This document shows, piece by piece, positions 1 to 9,091 of a stretch of 12,591 nucleotides of DNA. Origin of the DNA: Nephromyces sp. MM_2019 (lineage: Eukaryota > Apicomplexa > Aconoidasida > Nephromycida). Below the pieces are notes generated by a model. That model did not search any database, was not told the DNA's origin, and saw only the letters and a list, made by a program, of their open reading frames with translations. How positions within the stretch are numbered: the stretch's first letter is position 1; each line of letters opens with the position of its first letter. The DNA lies in assembly GCA_015657535.1 (NCBI GenBank), contig JADHZB010000818.1, positions 13,741 through 26,331 of the forward strand. Reading direction: 5' to 3'. The translations under genes were made by a program, and so were the position numbers.

Positions 1-92
1 TACACACACATTTATACTTTATATACACACACATTTATACTTTATATACACACACATTTATACTTTATATACACACACATTTATACTTTATA
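1..92. repeat. 23-bp tandem repeat, four exact copies
   Basis: Four identical 23-base units begin at 1, 24, 47 and 70. Each is TACACACACA followed by TTTATACTTTATA. The array is cut by the left edge of the window, so its full size is unknown. It lies upstream of the first recognisable exon and is probably intronic, because the aminotransferase frame must continue to the left. It uses the same TACACACA core seen throughout the window. Confidence 0.93.
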
Positions 93-208
93 TACCCCCT
101 TATTCACACGTTACATATACACACACATACACCCCAAAAAATAAAAACATTATATCAAATCTATACACACTCTGCCAAGAACTATACACACACCACTACA
201 AACTATAC

Positions 209-246
<38 letters not shown>

Positions 247-256
247 AAATATATAG
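93..256 (+). other. 3' part of an intron (inferred), ending at an AG acceptor
   Basis: No coding frame is supported here. The stretch holds an (AT)n run at 209-234, then (GT)6 at 235-246, then AAATATATAG. The AG at 255-256 is the likely 3' splice site, because the aminotransferase homology starts right after it. An open frame can be read from an ATG at 235, but its first codons come only from the GT microsatellite. A true start there would also remove most of the aminotransferase, so an upstream exon joined in phase 1 is more likely. Confidence 0.55.
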
Positions 257-3200
257 GTATACTTATGATGAAGAAGGCCCTCATAAAAAATCACACACCA
301 AGTACACCAGGGGGTGGGACTGTGTTTTTCGTATCAAAGGATGGCCATAGTTATTTAAGAGATATTGAGACTAGGGAGGAGGGAGGTACACCTAATATAT
401 TAGGCGATATACGTGCAAGTTTAACATTTCATTTACACACATTTATATCACAAGATGATATAATTATACGTGAACATCAAATACTTCAATATCTACAAGA
501 TGTGTGGTCTAAACATCCCAAGTAAAAATTTTTTTATGCACCTATATATAAGTACATAAAATGATTTATACTCATATATACACATATTTATACTCATATA
601 TACACATATTTATACTTGTATATACACACATATTTATACTCATATATACACAATTATTTATACTCATATATACACACATATTTATACTCATATATACACA
701 CATATTTATACTCATATATACACATATTTATACTTGTATATACACACATATTTATACTCATATATACACACATATTTATACTCATATATACACACATTTA
801 TACTGATATATACACACACAAAACACTTAAATACACACATATACATACATACACATACACACACTACACATACACACATACATACACAATTATATATAGG
901 ATACACCTATTTGACCCTGGAAGTACACAGAAGTCATTAATAATTTCATTAATGATTAGTTATAATGAACTAAGTACAGATCAATATAATTCATATTGTA
1001 ATCCGATGTACTTACACTACGGTTTTATCATAAAATTATTGAATGATTTATTTGGTGTAGAGTGTAGAGGTGGTTGTATATGTGCTGGTATATATGTACA
1101 ACAATTATTAGGTTTAGATGATGTAATGATTAACACACTTTACCAAGGTTTAAGACACACACAATATAATGTATTAAGGCCTGGTGTTGTACGTATTAGC
1201 CCACATTATTCTACACCCCAATCATCTATAGAAATCATAGCAAAAGCAATGTGTTGGATAGCTGATAATGGTTGGAAATTATTACCTGCATATAGTTTTT
1301 CACCAGAAACAGGTGAATGGTATCATAAGCTTGAAAAAGAGGGTAAACATCGTAAATGGTTAACTGATTTTCAACCATTTAACCCTATAAAAACTGTTGA
1401 GTATACACACACACACATTAATCATGCTTACCAAACCATTGATATCGATGCGGGAGATGATAGAAGTCTTGAGAAGATGTTAAGATATGCAAACACGCTC
1501 ATTAATGATCGAAACTTCTATCAATTACTTCCATACACACATTCATTACCTTATATTGATCCTAAATATCATTCATTATTATGGTTTGCATTACCTGAAG
1601 ATGCATATAAAAGTATTACACATTTTGGTGGTTTAGGTTACCCAATTATTGATAAATGTCTATGGGATAAATGGGATATTAATGATCGATCAGAAATTTC
1701 TTTCCTTAATATCCAATTAAAAATACACCCCGCTCAAATTCACTTAGATAAACACACAGATAATCAACCAAATCTTCAACACATTTCCTCTCACACACAC
1801 ACATCAAACACAGATCTGAACTACAATCATGAAACTTATTGTCCATATAAATCTTTGTACCCAAAAATGAATCAATTATCTATTACACCTCCAGATATCG
1901 ATACACATCATGACATTGATACACACATTAATACAATTCCACATTCAGATAATACCCCAAACACAAATAAAATTACATGTCAAGATACATTTAGACACTT
2001 TGATACAACTACACACTTTGCTTCAACTATACACTCAGATAATGTCACACATTCAGATACCACAACACACACAGATAACACAATACACTCAGATATAACT
2101 ACACAATCATATAAATCAACACATACAGATAACATAACACACTTAGATTCAACTACACATTCAGATATTAAAACACATACGGATAACGCAGCACATTCAG
2201 ATAATACAACAGATTCAGATAATACAACAGATTCAGATAACACAGCACACATAGATAACTCAACACACACTGATAACACAAAACACACATATAACACAAC
2301 ACACACTGATAACGCAACACACACTGATAACGCAACACACACAGATAACGCAACACACACATATAACGCAACACACACAGATAACACAACACACACAGAT
2401 AACACAACACACACATATAACGCAACACACACATATAACGCAACACACACAGATAACGCAACACACACAGATAACGCAACACACACATATAACACAACAC
2501 ACACTGATAACACAACACACACTGATAACACAACACACACATATAATACAACACACATAGATAACGTAACAACAAATATAATGGATGTAAAGAAGCTGAT
2601 AATGCCTGATACATTAAGACATACAGTAGGTTCAGCAATTGGACAATATAATATGATTAATGAGGGTGATCGTGTGTTAGTAGCATTATCAGGTGGTAAA
2701 GATTCATTAACATTGTTACACATTTTGAGAGATTTCAAAAAGAGAGCACCTATTTATTTTGAAATTGGGGTATGTACAGTTGATCCACAAACACCTGAAT
2801 ATAACCCTAAACCACTTATACCTTATCTAAGAAGTTTAGGCATAACTTATCATTATATAAGTCAACCACTTATATCTATGGCTAAGAAATCATTGCAAAA
2901 TGATTCATTATGTTCATTTTGTTCAAGAATGAAGAGAGGTATACTTTATCAATGTATGAGAGATAATAAGTATAACGTATTAGCTATGGGACAACATCTA
3001 GATGATGTGTGTGAATCATTTATTATGTCCGCATTTAATAATGGTAAGTTAAATACAATGAAAGCTAATTATGTAGTTAAGAAAGGTGATTTAAGGGTGT
3101 GTAGACCCCTTATATTAACTAGAGAATCTATTACACGTGAATTTGCTAAATTAAATAAATTGCCTATTATTCAAGATAATTGTCCAGCATGTTTTGCACA

Positions 3201-3333
3201 ACCTAAAGAGAGACATAAATCAAAAATCTTACTTAGTCAACTAGAAATTGATAATCCACATATTTTTAAGAATATATTAAGTGCTGTTAGACCCTTAATT
3301 GCTCGTGATGAATATCTTGAAGCAGGAGAATAA
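257..3333 (+). CDS. Class V aminotransferase (NifS/selenocysteine lyase-like) fused to TtcA-like PP-loop ATPase; 5' partial
   Basis: Exons are 257-521 and 900-3333. Donor AA|GTAAAA and acceptor TATATAG|G restore a Lys codon, giving HPK-IHLFDPG. The first exon and the start of the second match the C-terminal half of class V, PLP-dependent aminotransferases: PGGGTV (307-324), REEGGTP followed by an IRA helix (373-417), RGGCICAG (1066-1089), then a PGVVRIS strand. The PLP lysine should lie just upstream, outside the window. From about 1390 the protein turns Thr/His/Asn-rich and ends in 30 hexapeptides (2026-2565). A PP-loop ATPase follows from about 2580: SGGKDS at 2689-2706, CSFC at 2911-2922 followed by RMKRGILY, GQHLDD at 2989-3006, and CPAC at 3181-3192. 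This resembles the TtcA family, which thiolates tRNA cytidine using ATP and an iron-sulfur cluster. A desulfurase-like domain could supply the sulfur; that link is inference. TAA stop at 3331-3333. Confidence 0.85.
522..899 (+). other. Intron of the aminotransferase/PP-loop gene (378 bases)
   Basis: It begins GTAAAAATTTT and ends TATATATAG. Phase 2 on the left (AA) and one base on the right (G) give an intact Lys codon and continuous aminotransferase homology. The interior is not coding: it is filled by a tandem array and CATACACACA runs. The length is a multiple of three and the array is stop-free in the downstream frame. This is why an open frame seems to run into the second exon from 616. 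Confidence 0.85.
567..815. repeat. Intronic 22-24 bp tandem repeat
   Basis: About ten slightly variable units contain TCATATATACACA then CATATTTATAC, or TTGTATATACACA in some copies. Unit length varies with the number of CA steps. The array sits entirely inside the intron at 522-899. It resembles the 23-bp array at the left edge, with the shared elements TTTATACT and TATACACACA, which suggests a common origin. Confidence 0.88.
2026..2565 (+). repeat. Coding 18-bp minisatellite, 30 hexapeptide units
   Basis: The frame reads as thirty 6-residue units with no break: 13 degenerate ones (such as TIHSDN, TTHTDN, TTDSDN) at 2026-2259 and 17 near-identical ones (ATHTDN, TTHTDN, ATHTYN) at 2260-2565. 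Asp and Tyr alternate at position 5, and Ala and Thr at position 1. It forms the end of the linker between the aminotransferase and the PP-loop ATPase. The unit length keeps the frame whatever the copy number. The sequence is hydrophilic and probably disordered. Long minus-strand open frames across it are repeat shadows. Confidence 0.93.
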
Positions 3334-3397
3334 ATATACAATGAACTAATATGTGTGTGTATTTTTATATGTGTTTGTTTCTATATGTAGAGTTTTT

Positions 3398-3403
3398 AAT
3401 AAA
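3398..3403 (+). promoter_or_regulatory. Possible polyadenylation signal AATAAA
   Basis: TTTTTAATAAAATATA lies about 65 bases past the TAA of the aminotransferase/PP-loop gene and is followed by T-rich DNA. AATAAA is common by chance in DNA this AT-rich, so this is only a positional suggestion. Confidence 0.25.
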
Positions 3404-4560
3404 ATATATATTTGAATTGGAAATTATTATCTTCATCATGATACATATACTTTCAAATATGGTTGAATTTTTTTTTTCTTATTTAACTTGACTTATTTTG
3501 ATGTATATATGTCTGTGTTAAGTAATAATAATTATTTTTAATTACTTTTATTTTTTTGTGTATGTTAACCTACACCCAAATATAAATCGATAAAATCACT
3601 TTTTTTTTTTAATAAAAGAAATTACTTAAAATCATTTAATTTATAAAAAATTTTTTTTATACAAAATATATATTACATCTTATTCAATGGTTAAAATATT
3701 TGTTACAGCACTCTTATATTTTTATACCCTATATGCACACAATACATTTACACATACATATATATATACTATACCTTTATACATGTAATATATACATAGA
3801 GATATATTTATAAACATTTTAAAGTAATTGAGTTTTACATCTATTAAAGCACACACATCTAAATGCATTATTGAAACCTATACTATCAAAACATAAAATT
3901 TACATAATTACACTAGCCTAAAATATATATTTATACACAATATATTCAGGATATATAATTTTTTTTTATGAAACATAGTATATATATTCATAAAACATAA
4001 GTAATTATACATCTATCTAAAAATACACTCAATATAAACATTGTTATTTATATGATTGGCTCACGCGCATAACAAATAATAATTATACACACACTTTAAT
4101 ATAGGCAATAATTTAAATATATTTACCTAAAAATGTGATAAAAATAATTTATTTATATAGATAACACTTATTAAAATATTTACTTCGAAAATTCATAAAC
4201 TTCATCTGTTTTTGATATCTTGCACATTAAACATTTAAATGTGTAATATTTTGTATTCAACTTTGTTATTGAAATGTGTAAAATCTTGATGTTTAATTTA
4301 AAAATTTTGATTTTCAAAAAGCATCGTTTGTTTATGGACGTACTGTTTATACCCAATGTGTAATATCTTAATCAAGTAAATATTAATTTATGTAAGTTTT
4401 GTATATAAGATATATATACGTATGTATGTTTTCAATATCAAAATATTCAGTTTATATCATTAAAACAGTTATAACTCACTTCTCTTAGTGTGTGTGAAAA
4501 TGCACGTGGTTTTTTTTTGTGCACGTGTGATTTTTGTTGTGTGTGTTACTTTGTATTTGT

Positions 4561-4680
4561 GTTTGAGTGTTTCTTTGTATGTTTGAGTGTTTCTTTGTAT
4601 GTTTGAGTGTTACTTTGTATGTTTGAGTGGTTCTTTGTATGTTTGAGTGGTTCTTTGTGTGTTTGAGTGGTTCTTTATAA
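4561..4680. repeat. 20-bp tandem repeat, six copies, in a GT-rich block
   Basis: Six units of exactly 20 bases follow the consensus GTTTGAGTGTTTCTTTGTAT. Copy 3 has TTAC in place of TTTC, and copies 4-6 have GAGTGG. The last copy decays to TTCTTTATAA. A partial unit precedes it. The period is not a multiple of three and no open frame of useful length crosses it, so it is not coding. The variants are clustered by neighbouring copy, as expected from stepwise unit duplication. Confidence 0.92.
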
Positions 4681-5630
4681 GGATGTGTCTGTGCGTGTGC
4701 TTTTATGTGTGTATATAGTTGTGTAAGGTAAAGATGTGTGTGAATTGGGTGTGTTTTTTGGTGTGTAAACTATAAAAATGTCTAGAAATGTGTGTTTTGT
4801 GTTCAAGCAGAGTCAAGGATCAAGTAGGTGGGTTTTTTTTTGTTATATTTAGTTATATTAATTTATGTTTTATATTCACTTGTAATTTATGAATTCATTA
4901 AGTATGTGTTGTTATCATTAGTAGCTGTTTTGATATATTACACACTATAAGTTACATCTTTATAAGCATATCAATTTTTGTTTTGCTGTGTTGATGTGTT
5001 TGAGTAATTGATTGTATGTATATTTATTGTTTGTATGTAACATATTTCCATTTATTTCAATTCATTGTGACTTTTTTATAATAAAAACTAAACTGCTTAT
5101 CTGTGTGTATAGTTAACAATTAACATTTATCAATATTACAATGATGAATTTTGAAAATTTTCAATAGCTAACGTTAACGTATATATATATATATATATAT
5201 TTATAATTACATAGTAATTATAATAATAATCTTAACTTACACACACACACATAAATAACGATTGTATAAACTTAATTAATATACAACAAATATATAATAC
5301 CTATATAAAATAAAAAATTATCCTAATTTAATATTCTAATATACGCATAAAAATAAATAAAATTGTGTTAACTGTTGAAAATAGTATAATTAAATAATAC
5401 TACTTGCTAAATTATCAAGTATCTGTAGTATGAAATTAACTCAAATTTGTAATAATGGGTACTTTTGTAAATAACAAAATGATGAATTGAGTGTGTAGTC
5501 AAATATAACTAATCATAAAATGAAATGATTTGAAAAGTATTAAATTCACATTACACATTCCAAATATATGATTAAATATGTTTTTTAATTTTATATTTTT
5601 TTGCACACGAAGCGCCTTAGATCTAAATTT

Positions 5631-5717
5631 TCAGTATATCTTAATTTCTGTTAATTTTATTTTATTTTTCAACCTTTTTTTAACGTTTTTCCAACCCTGG
5701 TTATATTTCATCTCCTC
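5631..5717 (-). CDS. Possible terminal exon of the small minus-strand gene
   Basis: On the minus strand, TTCAAATAG (acceptor-like) is followed by 28 codons and a TGA at 5633-5631. The peptide starts EEMKYNQGWKNVKKRL and is very lysine-rich. It could join phase 0 to a GT at 5853-5852 of the upstream exon, giving an intron of 136 bases. A better donor-like GTGAGT near 5890 is in phase 1 and does not fit this acceptor, so the join is not settled. Its complement is the hydrophobic plus-strand frame in the same place, which I take as the shadow. Confidence 0.3.
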   Translation of the reverse strand, partial: EEMKYNQGWKNVKKRLKNKIKLTEIKIY

Positions 5718-5758
5718 CTATTTGAATTTTCACCTACACTTTCCCTTATTTTTCACAC

Positions 5759-5782
5759 TATTTAGTGTAAGTACACTAAATA
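5759..5782. repeat. 24-base palindrome (11-base arms, 2-base centre)
   Basis: TATTTAGTGTA, then AG, then TACACTAAATA. The arms are perfect inverted complements. It lies between the two candidate exons of the minus-strand gene, probably in its intron or 3' region. It could be a dimeric protein-binding site or fold as a short hairpin in RNA; nothing else in the sequence decides between these. Confidence 0.85.
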
Positions 5783-5805
5783 TCCCTTCTTTCTATTCGC
5801 TACTC

Positions 5806-6045
5806 TTACTCTGCCTCTCCTTTAAACATCCCAAGTAAGAATTTTATTTTCACAAAGACATATTGTAGCATATAGCCATGATAATACTCACATTTTGAAC
5901 TTTCAAATGTTTGAAATATTTCATTTACATGAGTCTTCTTTATGCTTTTTCCGGTGTAAATTAAATATAACCCTCCAGAGACAAATACTATACGTTTGAT
6001 CGATGTATGTACACACCGGCTCATATACTTTTGAATATTATTCAT
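5806..6045 (-). CDS. Small hypothetical protein, minus strand
   Basis: A 79-codon frame starts at the first ATG (6045) and ends at a TAA (5808-5806). The frame stays open upstream to about 6075, without an ATG. The region is less repetitive than its surroundings and uses mixed codons, including CGG, TCG and CGT. The product begins MNNIQKYMSRC and has a moderately hydrophobic stretch, RIVFVSGGLYLIYTG, followed by KSIKKTHVNEIFQTF; a single weak membrane segment is possible. I do not recognise the family. The last third contains GTGAGT, a donor-like site, so the true gene may be spliced and end in another exon. It is transcribed away from the gene starting at 6119 or 6259. Confidence 0.4.
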   Translation of the reverse strand: MNNIQKYMSRCVHTSIKRIVFVSGGLYLIYTGKSIKKTHVNEIFQTFESSKCEYYHGYMLQYVFVKIKFLLGMFKGEAE

Positions 6046-6118
6046 CCACTTTTGCGGACAAAACAAATCATTCACACATCCCCCAATTCATTCTAGGCAG
6101 TCATGATATTCTTTTGCT
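6046..6118. promoter_or_regulatory. Possible short bidirectional promoter
   Basis: The minus-strand ATG (6045) and the plus-strand ATG at 6119 face away from each other with 73 bases between them. If the plus gene starts instead at 6259, the space is 213 bases. No TATA-like element stands out. Such tight head-to-head spacing is known in compact protist genomes, but here it depends on two start calls that are themselves uncertain. Confidence 0.25.
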
Positions 6119-6175
6119 ATGTTTGCTAACATCAATGAGCTCAACGAGATACACTTTTTCAAACTAATCCCAGAG
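6119..6175 (+). CDS. Possible first coding exon of the right-hand gene
   Basis: An ATG at 6119 opens a short, coding-like frame beginning MFANINELNEIHFFKLIPE, more GC-rich than its flanks. Without splicing it stops after 33 codons at a TGA (6218-6220). A phase-0 donor at GAG|GTTGAG would join to TTTACAG|AGA at 6246/6247 and run into the ATG-containing frame at 6259, giving ...LIPE-RIPSMNTS. The donor is weak. The reverse complement also reads as a short open peptide, so the strand is not certain. Confidence 0.3.
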
Positions 6176-6258
6176 GTTGAGTGGTACACATCACAATCCT
6201 ATACACCTACCAAATATTGATTTTTCAATTATTGAAATATTTACAGAGAATTCCAAGT

Positions 6259-8774
6259 ATGAACACATCTGCAGACTCTAACAATGAAGCCGCAAATTCT
6301 GCGAACGGATCGGAGGCCGCTGCAACACCCTCGAAAAATCAACAATCTCCCTACCAATCTCATCTCACATCTGCCCCTACATATAAGAGTGACCCTGTAA
6401 GAAATATTACCAGGTTAGAATCCCTTGACCTATATAAAGAATATGAGTACACGTTTCATTATCATAACATCACACTTCACTGAACTTAAGAATCTTCTTC
6501 GGGAAATGAATTCTGGAGCTGATGCACAGGACTGTATCTACACATATATATATGCATATGTATATTCCTTTTCTAATTCAAATCACACTGAAATCATCAC
6601 TATATAAATAATAAGCCCACACACTCCATCCCCTCTCACACTATCCTTTCCTTCAGTACTACAAAAATACTATCAAATGATGAAAAAATCTGGACTGCGG
6701 CACAACAAGAACAATACTTAAATATGCTGAAGCAATCAGGATTCAATTTTATGCCAAATAATGTTTCAACAGGTCAAGTTTCATACCAAAATTTTGCAAT
6801 GCCATTTACCCAACAACCTAACATGTATTATTATGCACCTGAGATGTATGGTTACTATCCACAACAATGGGCATATTTACAACAAATGAATCCTTATGGA
6901 TTTGTGATGAGTCCACACCCAAGCGCAGGAACTTCAGGGGCTACGGTTTTCAATGTACAGCAAACTGCAGAATCATCTGATTCTGACACACTCGAACATT
7001 TGGCTGCACAACATGCGGCTGCTCAACTCTACAAGAAATCAATTGAGCCTACGGAAACCACAGAGAAACAAACAATGAATTCTGAACAGCAAACTGATGA
7101 ATCTTCAGATAAAAATATAGCAGATACAGAGACCGTACAGCCCACAGAAGATACACAGAACATAACTTCTACGACATGTAGCCCAACTGTAGCAGCCGAA
7201 TTAAATGAAATCTCACATGTAAATGAATCATTTGAAGCAGATGAAAATCAAGTTTTAAGTATTGATAATAATAACCAAGCAAACAAACTATTAGAGGATA
7301 ATCCCATTGAGTCAGCTAATGCAACATCAACGCGTGAAACTTCCGCTGAAGTATTACCTGGTAATTCCCCCACAGAAAGTCATTCTCCATCTCCGCAGAA
7401 TAACCCCACATCTCCATCCACACAACCTAGTGATTATATCAACTCAAGTGATTTGATTGAATGGGCCAGCAGTTTACTATCACACCCAGATTCTGATGAT
7501 CTCAAACAAATTAGAGAATGGGCCTCTGTCTACTCCTATGTTTACCACGGTCGAGCTTACACCGATGAAGAAGCTGTACAATTATACATTTATTATATTC
7601 AATCACAACCAAATGGTGATACCAATCAAATGCTTGGAATACTTGACCCCTATAATCCTTGCATTGATTTATCAGGTTCTGAAGCTACAAACCAATACAA
7701 CCAAAATGAAACCTCTGAAGAAATGGGTATATCCGAAACACTTACATCCCCCCCAAAACCACCTACTAACCCTATATTATCTATGAAGACTCATCTAGAA
7801 GCACACAAGAAATCTGTAGAGGCTGCTCGTCTAATAAATAACACAAGACAATTATCAAATGATGAACCACCTGGAAACACTACATCTCCACACAAACCAG
7901 AAATCCACACACAACACATTCGTGATCATTTTCATATCTCTAATCGTGCAACTACACCCACCTCTAAAGAAACCAGTTATAACACAACACCAGGAAATTC
8001 TAAATTTATTCAGATTAGTGTAGATACATCTAATCAATTGAATACACACTCAAACAATTACACTGAATTGTCAGTAGACCAAGAACAGGCCAAGCTAATA
8101 ACAAGTGATGTTGAAACAGCATCTGCAAACTCTGATGATATGTTTCATTATTCTTCAAGATCTGCTATGCAAGAGCTTGATAATAATAATAACACTGAAA
8201 TTACACCTGATAATAATTTTATCACTGAAGACACACCCGAAGCTCACCATCAACTCACAATGAATTGTTTAAATGGGTAATATGACATACACAATTATTA
8301 CCAATTTTCTTATTATATATATTTATATAAAGATATAGAAATAGATATTTAGATATAGATATGTTTATGTATATACATAGATACAATTAGAATTAGATAT
8401 TAATATACACACCCAAAATCAAATACCTCTAATACAGACAAATAACGATACACACACCCCCTCAAAATACACACAACTCCAAAACACACATAACTCCAAA
8501 ACAAACACACAATTCCAAAACACACAGCTCCAAAACACACATAAACTCCAAAACAAATACACAACTCCAAAACACACACACAACTCCAAATTACACACAC
8601 ACACAAAACACTCCCCCCCCCCAAACTTTAAACACTTCCAAAACACACACACATACAAAACACACAATATTCTTTCTTAGTCAATATAATGATGAAGAAC
8701 AACACCCTATGAGCCTATTGAAGTATGCTTATATCTCAGATGAAGAAATGGATGAAATATCTATATCTTACCAA
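6259..8774 (+). CDS. Hypothetical Gln/Asn/Ser/Thr-rich protein, multi-exon (5' structure unresolved)
   Basis: Well-supported exons are 6657-8276 and 8681-8774. CTTTCCTTCAG is a good acceptor for the first. AATGG|GTAATA joins TTTCTTAG|T, restoring a Gly codon, so the TAA at 8278-8280 is intronic. The exon at 8681 reads QYNDEEQHPMSLLKYAY and then an acidic helix. The upstream exon starts at ATG 6259 (MNTSADSNNEAANS...). The simplest join is GA|GTACAC near 6445 to 6657, but an overlapping frame (NLLREMNSGADAQD) also looks coding. The product has a Tyr/Gln-rich, prion-like segment (6790-6900) and long Ser/Thr/Asn/Glu-rich disordered parts. One ordered island (7432-7680) has two tryptophans and many tyrosines. 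I do not recognise the family. The last exon ends in phase 0 at CAA|GTAAAT and is compatible with the exon at 9092, so this may be the N-terminal half of one larger gene. Confidence 0.6.
8277..8680 (+). other. Intron (404 bases) between 8276 and 8681
   Basis: It starts GTAATATGAC and ends ATTCTTTCTTAG, a good pyrimidine-rich acceptor. The phases (two bases left, one right) fit. The left part is AT-rich with repeated ATAGATAT motifs. The right part is a tandem array of CA-rich units. Minus-strand Cys/Val-rich open frames over the array are repeat shadows. Confidence 0.75.
8440..8665. repeat. Intronic 15-19 bp AACTCCAAAACACAC repeat
   Basis: About ten imperfect units follow the form AACTCCAAAACACACAT, varying by insertion of AA or extra CA. 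The run is broken by a C homopolymer near 8612-8621. It lies wholly within the intron at 8277-8680. Its core TCCAAAACACA is unrelated to the TATACACACA-TTTATACT family of the left-hand arrays, apart from the shared CA steps. Confidence 0.85.
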
Positions 8775-9091
8775 GTAAATGTGTTTTCTTATTATATTAG
8801 AAAAATTATTCAATGTGTCATTCAGGCCTATATGAAGATTAAATTGATAGAAATATAACATCTAATAAAGAGGCAGAAAATTCTAATTTATCTAAAAAAC
8901 ACTGATTACTTCTATCATTCAAACAATTCCAACACACACTACTATATATATAATAAGATCTGTGGATTAAGACCATTGAAACATCACCTTGAATTCATAC
9001 ACATTCAATAATGTATTTACCTTGTAACACACTAATTATAATATATACTAGACATTCTTTTACACATTCATTTACCCTTGAATTAAATCAG
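8775..9091 (+). other. Probable intron (317 bases) or gene boundary
   Basis: GTAAATGTG follows CAA at 8774 and TTAAATCAG precedes AAT at 9092, both in phase 0, so the exons can be joined. Alternative acceptors at 8800 and 8825 would give short tails ending in stops at about 8840 or 8859, which would end the first gene here. Short coding-like frames near 8845-8885 (DRNITSNKEAENSN) and 8960-9011 (ICGLRPLKHHLEF) have no consistent donors and could be remnants or small exons of another isoform. Confidence 0.45.

Larger units (their letters stand above)
3334..5577. other. Intergenic region, no supportable gene
   Basis: About 2.2 kb with stops in all frames and many A/T homopolymers of 8-10 bases. 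No exon with recognisable protein content, tRNA or rRNA was found. Islands of note are a GT-rich block (about 4489-4832) with a 20-bp tandem repeat, the 10-bp palindrome ACGTTAACGT (5171-5180) followed by (TA)n to about 5200, and a (CA)n run at about 5240. Because the gene on the left is on + and the next gene is on minus, this is a convergent 3'-3' spacer, so promoters are not expected. Unannotated noncoding RNA cannot be excluded. Confidence 0.6.

Noticed and set aside
561..906. Tyr/Ile/Thr-rich open frames on both strands between 561 and 940
   Set aside because: They consist of the intronic 22-24 bp array. Splicing 521 to 900 gives continuous aminotransferase homology without them.
1980..2738. 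Long minus-strand Cys/Val-rich open frames
   Set aside because: They are the complement of the THTDN minisatellite; any frame of an 18-bp stop-free repeat stays open. The plus frame continues into a clear PP-loop domain.
4561..4680. CRISPR array
   Set aside because: The 20-bp units are contiguous with no unique spacers, and the window is eukaryotic.
5578..5838. Plus-strand Phe/Leu-rich frame of 86 codons
   Set aside because: It is the complement of a lysine-rich minus-strand stretch in T-rich DNA and has no recognisable content beyond its donor-like end.
7457..8049. Plus frame at 7457-7786 and minus frame at 7855-8049
   Set aside because: They lie within the longer, better-supported exon 6657-8276 in other frames and are less coding-like.
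8400..8667. Minus-strand Cys/Val/Phe-rich frames
   Set aside because: They are read off the CA-rich tandem array inside the intron 8277-8680.
8826..9011. Extra small exons (DRNITSNKEAENSN, ICGLRPLKHHLEF)
   Set aside because: Almost no GT lies between 8826 and 8950, so no usable donor exists, and stops close the frames. They are kept only as a remark in the intron entry.
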